A DNA stretch of 64,000 nt. Origin: Entoloma clypeatum. Taxonomy: Eukaryota > Basidiomycota > Agaricomycetes > Agaricales > Entolomataceae. The notes beneath the pieces are model-generated. The model was not told where the DNA came from and ran no database searches. It was given only the letters and a program-made list of their open reading frames with translations. The position numbers and the translations under genes are program-made. This document shows positions 54,122-62,246 of the stretch, piece by piece (the first letter of the stretch is position 1; each line of letters starts with the position of its first letter). The stretch lies in assembly GCA_963565915.1 (NCBI GenBank), contig OY751493.1, positions 3,782,001 through 3,846,000 of the forward strand, read 5' to 3'.

Positions 54122-55740
54122 CAGTGCCTCACAAAACTGATTCAATGTTTGCTACTTTGTGAATACCTTCAAAATAACTTTGCAAATAATGCCAATCAAA
54201 AGAAGGTATTGGTACCTGGTTAAAAGCCCTGCTTCAGGACTCTCAGAATCTGCAATAATTATGTAATTCCCATAAAAAATAATCAATATATGATCAAATT
54301 ACTCCAGGGACTCATTGAATCAGTTTTGTGAGTATGTACAATAAATACAGTATTTTATACTTTAGTACTTGGTATTACCCCCCTTAGCTTTGATTACTGC
54401 CTCTACCCTTCTTGGCATACTTTCTATCAGGTTTTGACACACTTCTGGCTCTATATTATTCCACACCTCTGCTGCTCTGTCCCAAATCTCCCAGACTCCC
54501 TTGGGTGGTGTTGGATATTCATTCAACTTCCTTTTAATATGAACCCAGAGGTGTTCAATAGGATTGAGGTCTGGGGACTGTGCAGGCCAATCCAGCAGAG
54601 CAATATTCTTGCTGTCCATCCATTTTTTGGCCTTCTTGGAGGTGTGCTTGGGGTCATTGTCCTGCTGAAAAATGATCTCCTCTTCAGAGATTCCACTCTC
54701 CTCCATGCTGGGCAGCAAATTGTCCTCCAAAATGGACACATACTGATCAGCATCCATCCTCCCCTCAACCTCTGCAAGTCTCCCCACACCTTCCCAACCC
54801 ATACAATCCCAAACCATAATATTTCCTCCCCCAAACTTGACTGTGCCCTGAACCTCTCTTTCAATAAGCCCCTCACCCTTCTTTTTCCAGACCCATTCCT
54901 TGCCATCTGACCCAAACCTGTTGATTTTGGTCTCATCTGACCAAATGACCCTCTTCCAGTCCTCCACTGTCCATTCTCTGTGCTTCATAGCAAATGCCAA
55001 CTGCCTCTTCCGATGTATGGCCTTTAAGAAAGGTCTTTTCTTCTTTGTTACAGCCTTGAATTCATGTTTTCTGAGAACCCTTCTCACAGTTTCTGGGGAG
55101 ACAGGATTGGAGATGACAGTGTTGATGTGTTTGGTAGCCTGCACAGCATTGGAGGCTCTCCCTGAGGTGATTTGTGAAAGTATGTTTTGTGTGTTGGTGG
55201 GAGAAAGCTTGGATGGACAACCACCAGAAGAGAGATTGCGATGAAGAAGAAGATTCTGAAGCACTCTGGAGACAGTTGGTTGGCTGACACCCAGGTTAGA
55301 GGCAATATGACGAGTGGAGTGACCATTGGAGGCCAGAGAAAGAATGTTTTCCTTGTGGGAAGAGGAGATAGGGCACATGATTAATTATGGAGGCTGTTGA
55401 GGTTGGATTCTTCTTATACAACTTTCCTTGACAACCCATCAGGGTTCTATTCAAGTTCCATCAGTAAGTCATGACAACTGGTTACCATACAACCAGTGAA
55501 GCATTTGATTCTGATAATTGCCATAGGTACTCACAAAACTGATTCAATGAGTTGCTGATTTAATTTAATCATATCTCCATGGATTCTGATCTAAATCATA
55601 TGATTCCTTTATATTCTGAAAGCCCTGAAGTAGGGCTTTCAATTATATACCAAAGGTTTGATTCAATTGGTATTCTTTGCAGAGTTATCTTGAAGGTATT
55701 CAAAAAGCAACAAACATTGAATCAGTTTTGTGAGGCACTG
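54122..55740 (-). mobile_element. Tc1-like transposon, copy b (1619 bp, intact)
   Basis: TA duplications at 54120-54121 and 55741-55742. Same length and structure as copy a, with three differences: A/C near 22553 versus 55493, and two in CATACTT versus CAGAGTT near 22742/55682. Inserted into the leader of Cop3, so it arrived after Cop3. Confidence 0.95.
54362..55378 (-). CDS. Tc1-family DDE transposase (338 aa), identical to copy a
   Basis: Same protein as 21422-22438: helix-turn-helix N-terminus and DD34E motifs WSDETK, QQDNDPKHTS and NPIEHLW. Intact start (MCPISSSHKENIL) and stop, no introns. Being inside a silenced-looking retroelement may limit its expression; its only obvious promoter would be in its own ends. 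Confidence 0.95.
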   Translation of the reverse strand: MCPISSSHKENILSLASNGHSTRHIASNLGVSQPTVSRVLQNLLLHRNLSSGGCPSKLSPTNTQNILSQITSGRASNAVQATKHINTVISNPVSPETVRRVLRKHEFKAVTKKKRPFLKAIHRKRQLAFAMKHREWTVEDWKRVIWSDETKINRFGSDGKEWVWKKKGEGLIEREVQGTVKFGGGNIMVWDCMGWEGVGRLAEVEGRMDADQYVSILEDNLLPSMEESGISEEEIIFQQDNDPKHTSKKAKKWMDSKNIALLDWPAQSPDLNPIEHLWVHIKRKLNEYPTPPKGVWEIWDRAAEVWNNIEPEVCQNLIESMPRRVEAVIKAKGGNTKY

Positions 55741-55943
55741 TACGATCAACGTTTCCACATGATGTGTACTAAGTCAATCCCCTTGAGGGACGCTTCATGA
55801 CAGGTACTTGTCGTAATGATGTTCCCAGGTTCATGTGTGAAGAAGTAAGACTCAGAACCTAGATCTTTCGATTGGTTCTTTGCCAACCAGGGTAGAGTGG
55901 GCAGATACTCGCTGTTGCCAGCATTCCCAAGTCCCTCTGCTAT

Positions 55944-55958
55944 CCGGGGCCCATAACC
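55944..55958 (-). promoter_or_regulatory. Cop3 primer-binding site
   Basis: The minus-strand reading is GGTTATGGGCCCCGG immediately after the 5' LTR, as in Cop1 and Cop2. Confidence 0.7.
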
Positions 55959-56267
55959 TGTTGAAGTTCCACCCGGGCGCTAGCCACAGATGTACTGAGC
56001 AACACAGCTACAGTGGAAGTACTCTACTCTACCGTTCTAGTCACTTACTTGGTTGGGAAGGGTGAGGCTGGTGAGAGCGGTTGAGGCTGGTAAGAGCGAT
56101 GGAGCTGGTTAAGAGTCAAGAGACAACTTGTTGATATTGACAGTTTCCTGGTCTTATATACCGTACTACTGTTTGTACCAACCAAATAAGTATGTAATCA
56201 AAGATGTGTAAAGGTCACATGATGTAATCTAATCTAATCTAATCTATGTGATGGAAAAGTTTCAACA
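55959..56267 (-). repeat. Cop3 5' LTR
   Basis: 309 bp; two CpG-site differences from 48812-49120 (TTCGTACC/TTTGTACC and TACGTGAT/TATGTGAT). Right flank GAGTC returns to GypA2 gag. Confidence 0.92.
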
Positions 56268-57141
56268 GAGTCTGCGGAGGAGGAGAGAGGTCAGGTTGTT
56301 GGGATAAAGATGAGGTTCAAGATACAGGTAGGGGTTGAAAATGAGTCCCTGTTCTAGGTGTCTGTTTGATATCTGACTGCGCGGAGTCAAAAGCAAATTC
56401 ATCAGGGGACTCGTCAGTGGAATCGGTGGCAAAATGCTCAGGGTATTTCCTCTGTAGATCTCTAAGGAATCTCTGTTCCTGCGCGTCCGTTGGTCGCGAG
56501 AAGGGGTCAAGTCTCTCGTTTTGTGCCCAACGGTTGTACTCGGTCTGTTGTTCTTCGGTGGTGAAGTGGGCATAGATCTGCTGCTTTGAGTAAGACGTGA
56601 TGATGTGGTTCTGGGACATCTCAATGTGAGCGTCCTAATCAATCTTCTGATAACGGTTGTCTGGACACTGATAAACTTTCTGATCTCTGTGATCTGACCT
56701 GTCGAGTCTGAGGTCCTTCTTGAACGTGAAAGCTTTCGAGTTCGTTCTGTCAGGCATTGTAACACGTGATCTGGTGTTGCCGAGCAAGATGGATGCTCTC
56801 TGCTATCTCGCTGTGGGGGTGATGCTCATTGTTGTCTAGTTCTTTGTCAAGCACCTGCTATAGGATGTGATGGATCTCTGATTTGATGTACTGCTGGATG
56901 AGCGTAAAATCGATACTGTCTTGAGGACTTAGCTCCTGTCGGGCTTCTGGTGTGGTGAATGGATTGCTGGTGAAGTCTTCAAAGAAGCGCAACGTCTTGA
57001 CTCATCTGGTAGTTGCTCTCTTCAAAGAAGCGCAACATCTTGACTCATCTGGTAGTTGCTCTCTTCAAAGAAGCGCAACATCTTGACTCATCTGGTAGTT
57101 GCTCTCTTCGCTCTTGGCGAACCTAACGAGATTTAGCAACT
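56268..57141 (-). pseudogene. GypA2 gag N-terminus and leader
   Basis: Contains the frame MSQNHIITSYSKQQIYAHFT (from 56619) and the overlapping upstream frame, as in GypA1. Positions 56990-57110 hold a 53-bp segment tandemly repeated about three times (CTTCAAAGAAGCGCAACATC). Confidence 0.8.
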
Positions 57142-57523
57142 TGTTATGCTTAACAAACCGTTCCAAGGTTTGGGCAGAGTATGCAGGAAGATGGAAAGGC
57201 GAAGAGCAATGTGATTGCTAAATCTAAGGAATGTAGCTATGGTACATGAGGTTTATATAGTACTGACTATGAGCGGTAGCAAATGAGTCAGTAACTGCGG
57301 AAGGCAGTGCGCATGAGTAAGATGACTGCAGACTGAGTAATACTACTGTGGAGCTGAGTAAGATTACTGCTGTGGAGCTGAGTAAGGCTACTGCAGACTG
57401 AATCATACTGGAAATCTAAGGGAGGGAAGTAGGTATTAGACATAGTGTATTCGTAAGAGGGCGCCGAGTCGGGATGATAAGTAAAAGAGATGATGTGGTC
57501 CGCATATCGTAGAGTTTGTAACA
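57142..57523 (-). repeat. GypA2 5' LTR (382-bp subtype)
   Basis: TGTTATGCTTAACA..TTTGTAACA; same subtype as the GypA3 LTR. One TGAGTCA motif is retained near 57283. Its outer flank is minisatellite array 4. Confidence 0.88.
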
Positions 57524-57870
57524 GGAGGCTGTTGGGCACGTTGGGCACAAGTGGGGGCCGTTGGGCACAAGTGGAGGTCATTGGGCGCAAGCCACATGAG
57601 CAGTGGCTGTTATATGTGAGTGGGGGCGATTGGGCACAAGATACAGCTGTTGGGCACAAATGGAGGCCATTGGGCATGAAGGGAGGCGTTGGGCATGGGA
57701 AGGGGCTATTATAAGCGAGCAGGGGCTGTTAGGCACAAGTGGGGGCCATTGGGCACGAGACACGGCCATTGGGCATGAGTGGGGGCCATTGGGCACAAGT
57801 GGAAGCCATTGGGCGCAAGTGGAGGTTGTTGAGCGTGAGTTGCACAAGTGGTGGCTATTGGGCATGAGAG
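57524..57870. repeat. 20-bp minisatellite, array 4
   Basis: Diverged units such as GGCCATTGGGCACGAGACAC and GTGGGGGCCATTGGGCACAA. Same family as arrays 1-3. Confidence 0.8.
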
Positions 57871-58048
57871 AGGAAAGGAGAGAGAGGTAGTGGGGTTGTT
57901 GGAAGTGGTGTACATAGTGTGACATGTGACAGGTTGCAGATTCCGAAAACACAACCCATACTACTTGGACTCGTGACAACCCATACCCATGACCCTCACA
58001 GATTAAACATATCCATGCTATTGCCTAACGATGGCAACATGCGGAGAT
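57871..58048. repeat. Truncated second hAT end, then GypB LTR debris and target octamer
   Basis: About 57950-58027 resembles the right end of hAT-1 (AACCCATACCCATGACCC, ending CATGCTATTGCCTA at 58014-58027). Then 58028-58048 (ACGATGGCAACATGCGGAGA..) matches GypB LTR sequence (24296/36720) and ends in the octamer GCGGAGAT. Confidence 0.65.
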
Positions 58049-61000
58049 TAGGCAATAGCATGGGTAAACTCCCGGGTACCCAGCCGGCAACCCATACCCC
58101 AACCCAGCAGGGTATGTACCCTACAAGCCGCAGGTCAGTAACAACGGGTATGGCGGGTTAGACACGGGTACGGGTTACCCTCTGGGTTCATAGCGTAATG
58201 TACATGAGATTAACTAAACCCTGTAAATACGACAAGAGCATGGTAAGTATTGTATATATGTGACAAATAGCCTACCGCATAATTAAATCTTGCCCCAACA
58301 TGTCCTACTAAGCATATCACCAAGTTTTTCCAGCTCCATTTTAGCCTCCACCTCATCCAGGACTGCAACGGCCTCCACATCCGAGTCTTTGACCAGTCCA
58401 ACAAGGCTCCATGAACCAAGGCATAGAAGCGCGCATGTGGATTCCGTCGAGAGATGGCTTCGGGTGTGGGAGAGAATCAAGCGGCCGCGGCTGAAGAGGC
58501 GTTCGACGTCGGTTGAGGTGGCTAAACAGCAAATGATGAGAAAAACAATAGAAAACATGATGAATTGAACATACCAGGGATAGATAAGTAATCGAGGGCC
58601 ATACGGTGGAGCCGAGGGTACATTTGTCGCTTCTCATACCACCAGCGGAGTGGTAAATGAGTGGCCTCGGGCGGGGTGCTGAGATAAAGCCGCAGCTCGT
58701 CGAGCAGAACCTTAGACTTCGGAGGTTTCATGAGGGTGGGGAGATTGTCAAAAATGTTCTTCAATTCCTGTATTTAAATGTTAGAGGACAAAAGAAAAGA
58801 TTAATGGTTTGAGAACGCACCTTTCCTTGCATGGCCTCTACCTCATCATCCTCATTTCCATCCTCGCTGTCCGAATCCAATGTAGGCTTGTATGAGCATT
58901 CTACTTCATCTCTAACAAGAGACTCGGCCATATCAATCCACTCTAATGTGGAGTTCCACACGAGAAATACTCGGTACCATCCTTGAGGATCTAAGGTAAC
59001 GAGAGTGGTCATCAGCAAACGGGGGATGCATGCGATTCGAAATCAACAAAGCCACCACGTGACTGTGAGACAACGAACCAAGGTAAATGAAACCTCACCT
59101 TCAACATGTCCTTGAGCTCATCTGCGATCACCCATTCCGTGTCCGTCAGCTCATACTTGCACAAGTCGTTCTTGAGGTCCAAAATAACGTGTTCGATTGC
59201 TTTTCTGTATGTAAGTGCAAAGCTGAGCATGTTGTAGGTGGAGTTCCAACGTGTCCTGACGTCCCGAGGCATAATCCGAATTGCCAACTCCAACTCCTCA
59301 AGACACGACTTCCACGCCGGTAAGAGGAGGGTAGTAGAATGCACTAGGGCATAGGCGAGTTTGTGAAGCTAGAGACTTTGTCAGTAAGGTATGTAATTGC
59401 TGATCATGTCTTACCTTCACGAGAACACAGCTGACTGGTCAAATGTTTGCTGCTAGGACAAGCCGCTCCTCCTCGGTCATCTCATTCGAGACCTCGTCGA
59501 TCCATTCATCAAGTTCTTCCAGGTCTTTGTCACTGGCGCTGTTGTCCTCGTTTTCAGCTCCTGTTTCCTGGGCCATGGTAAGTTCTTCATTGTCGATTCC
59601 TTGTGCCAAGTCTAATAACTCTCTTTTTTCAGCTGATAACATCTGATCCGAATCGCCGCTGTCGTCGCCGTTGCCTGTCTTCACATCAAACTGCCTCAAC
59701 AATGCCTTACCAGTGAGGTTTAGAATGTGGTTGAAGCAGCGAGTTCTATTCACGGACGAGTAAGTGGTCAACTGGCTGTCAAAATATTTGCTCATTTTAT
59801 CCATGTTGGTAGCATTATCCGCCATTAGGCCGAGAATCTGTGGGGACTCTCAGGTTAGACTCCACTTGTGCTTGTCGTTTAAATATTACCTTGTGCTCAA
59901 TACCAAAATCCTCTAGAATCTCACGAAACGCGACAGCCATGTTTATGCCTGAATGTGACTAAACATTATCTTTAGTGACGACGAAACTTCATGTCAAGGT
60001 ATCGGCTAACCACAGGGAGCTCTACAATGTCAAGTACGATGCAGATTGGCTCGCCTCGAACTTCCAGATGTGCCATGACGGCAACATAGGTGTAGTGGTT
60101 GGGCGAAGTCCAAGCATCAGTGGTGAAACTTATCTGACCAGGGTGTTCCTGTGTTGTCAGTGAGTCACGATCTGTCTCTGGGCCGAACACGACTGATGTA
60201 AAACTTACTTGAAGCATTTGACCAATATGTGCATGTGTTCGGGCGAACACAATTTGTACATCCCTTGATACAGTTGATGCAGATGGGACATAATACTCAG
60301 GCCTTCCTGTCTTCATTAGTGAAAGAAAACCACGGTCTTCAACAATCGTGAACAGTCGAACACTCTCCGATACCCAATGAACAATCTCGGCCCTAAGATC
60401 AACTATTAGACTGGATCCAAAAAGGTATTTAAACATCAACTCACTTTGCTTCGGTCTTCATGTGTTGATGATGCCTATAGTTAACTTTACCCTTGTCTTT
60501 GCGGTCAAACACAGCCATGATTGTTCCCATGGTCATCAAGGGCTTAACGACACTTGTGCGAGCATCGTTTGCATGTTGACAGTCCATTGTGGCAGCATAA
60601 GCAACATCACCCCAGCATGACTTGGCGTGTTTGATAAGATTGCCGGTGGATGAGCAGTCAGGACCATCAAGGAAGCGCCGACATTTGTATGAACAGGATT
60701 TCGCAGCACACTTGAAGATGTGTGCACGCCGCCCATCAACATACTCAATGTCTGGGATGGGGTGGTAGAACGCGTACACCAGAGAGGTCCACTGTTTCAT
60801 CATGTGTTCTAATTTAAAGTAAGTCTCGTTCCTCATGACAAACAAGAAAAGACTTACCAAGTTCAGCTTTATCGTCTTCGGCAGTGCTCTCCAATGTGTC
60901 ATCATCATCGTCGACATCAATGATGGTGGCCTTCGGATTGGCTTTCTTTAGGGCAGCCTTCACCGGTGCCTTCAAACCAGCTATCGGGATTGTAATATAT

Positions 61001-61439
61001 GGGAGTATATTCATGTACCTGGGTCTCGGTGTCCACAGGGACGCTAAAACCCTTTTTTCTTTTTGGGCTTAGTACCTCGGTAGCTTTGCGCTTTAAGGTT
61101 GCAAAGCTGGATTTTGCCTTTTTCGCGAGCGACGAGGCTGTAGTCTTCGTGCTCGACTTGCTTTTGGTGGATTTGGTAGACTGGCTATCGTCTTTCGACT
61201 TCGCCATTGTGGTCGAGTATAATAGTCGTTTTTTTCCTTTTAGTTGGGACTCTCCTGCCATTTTTGGGTGGCTTATATAAACTGTACAGTTGAAGGTCTC
61301 GTGTACCAAACTCCCACCACCCAAATTAGATGTACGGGTACTCCGGGTATTACTGCCTGGAAAGTCCAACCCATACCCTGACCCGTTGATACCCCAACCC
61401 GTAACCCGGGGGGTTTACCCTGACCCGTGCCATTGCCTA
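58049..61439 (-). mobile_element. hAT transposon hAT-1 (3391 bp)
   Basis: The inverted ends TAGGCAATAGCATGGGTA (58049) and its variant TAGGCAATGGCACGGGT (complement, ending 61439) are flanked by the perfect 8-bp duplication GCGGAGAT (58041-58048, 61440-61447). Carries a multi-exon hAT transposase gene on the minus strand with a central deletion and at least one stop. Inserted into a GypB-type LTR remnant. Confidence 0.93.
58283..61207 (-). pseudogene. hAT transposase, multi-exon, internally deleted
   Basis: Likely start MAKSKDDSQ at 61207, about 70 bp below a TATATAA on that strand (an alternative ATG lies at 61261). A basic Ser/Lys leader is followed by a BED-type zinc finger (FKCAAKSCSYKCRRFL then HAKSCW), then the core IVEDRGFLSLMKTGRPEYY, FTTDAWTSPNHYTYVAVMAH, LMADNATNMDKMSKYF, CFNHILNLTGKALL and MPRDVRTRWNSTYNM. 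The hAT C-terminal dimerisation motif ATSTDVERLFSRGRLILSHT follows, ending at 58283. Introns are visible at several places. A segment of about 70 residues normally between the RTRWNST block and the C-terminal domain is missing near 59010-59095, and NI-stop-PV (about 59444) looks like CGA to TGA. Probably inactive. Confidence 0.85.
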
Positions 61440-61520
61440 GCGGAGATGCGGAGATAACGGATGTCTGGAATATCGGAGGATGATCGGAGTGGATCGGAGC
61501 TGTGGAAAACGGATATAACA
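61440..61520 (-). repeat. GypB-type LTR remnant, right part
   Basis: GCGGAGATGCGGAGATAACG..GGATATAACA matches the last 80 bp of the GypB1 LTR. With 58028-58048 it forms the pre-insertion site of hAT-1. Confidence 0.75.
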
Positions 61521-61756
61521 ACTGCAGTATTGTGGAGGACCCATCAGTTCAGCAAAGCATTTGACGTCTGACAGTGAGAGATTCACTGATGTGTTGCATA
61601 CTGTCTCTGCATGTATGAAAGCAACATCACATGTCACACCCAAAAAATCCTGAAAGCGGATTTAGTTTTTTCTCAAATTTTCCAAATTTTTGAGAATTTT
61701 TCAAAACATTCTCATGGTACTTAGCGTTGCCTTCATACATATGGACAGTAATAAAA

Positions 61757-62179
61757 CCCAGTGAAAATCAGGTCACGTGGGAGTGGGTTTTCTCAGGGCT
61801 ATTTTAGGTTTGATCTTACCTAATTTGGTTTAAATCAGTCCAAATGGGAAATTTGATTTGATTGACACTGAGTCCAACTTTAAGGGTTTGAGTCAGGATA
61901 ACCTGGAAGATTTGGGAAACAAGCAGGATGTGATCTGGTTTTCTCAAGGTTTTTTCAGGGGTGATTCAGTTAAAATCTGTCAAACCAGGGGAATAAGTGG
62001 GAACCTGTGGGAATTGATGGTTGAATTTCTGGATTATTCTGACTCAAACCCCTTAAAGTTGGAATCTCCATAAGTCAAATCAAATTTCCCATTCGGACTG
62101 ATTTAAACCAAATTAGGCAAGATCAAACCTAAAATAGCCCTGAGAAAACCCACTCCCACGCGACCCGATTTTCACTGGG
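61757..62179. mobile_element. MITE with long inverted repeats (423 bp) in the ASK1 promoter
   Basis: Ends CCCAGTGAAAATCAGG and its complement frame inverted repeats of about 140 bp (to about 61900 and from about 62037), so the element can fold into a long hairpin. Flanked by a perfect 7-bp direct repeat AATAAAA (61750-61756, 62180-62186). No coding capacity. Superfamily uncertain: ends in CAGTG resemble hAT but the duplication is 7, not 8, bp. Confidence 0.85.
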
Positions 62180-62246
62180 AATAAAAGTTTGCAATGCATA
62201 ACTGTCACATCACGCATCCGTGACCAGACGCGTCCACTCTCCTGTT

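Larger units (their letters stand above)
48812..56267 (-). mobile_element. Ty1/copia element Cop3, with Tc1-b nested in its leader
   Basis: Flanked by GAGTC (48807-48811, 56268-56272). LTRs of 309 bp (48812-49120, 55959-56267) differ at two positions, both CpG. Same family as Cop2. Pol has one frameshift and three stops. The untranslated leader (53978-55958) contains the Tc1-b insertion. Confidence 0.94.
41503..57523 (-). mobile_element. GypA2: old gypsy fragment hosting GypA1 and Cop3
   Basis: Remaining parts are 41503-41517, 48089-48811, 56268-57141 (gag and leader) and a 382-bp 5' LTR (57142-57523). Removing GypA1 (duplication AAACA) and Cop3 (duplication GAGTC) restores a continuous gag matching GypA1. 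Its pol half is absent; it ends abruptly at a hAT-like terminus (41502). Confidence 0.85.
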
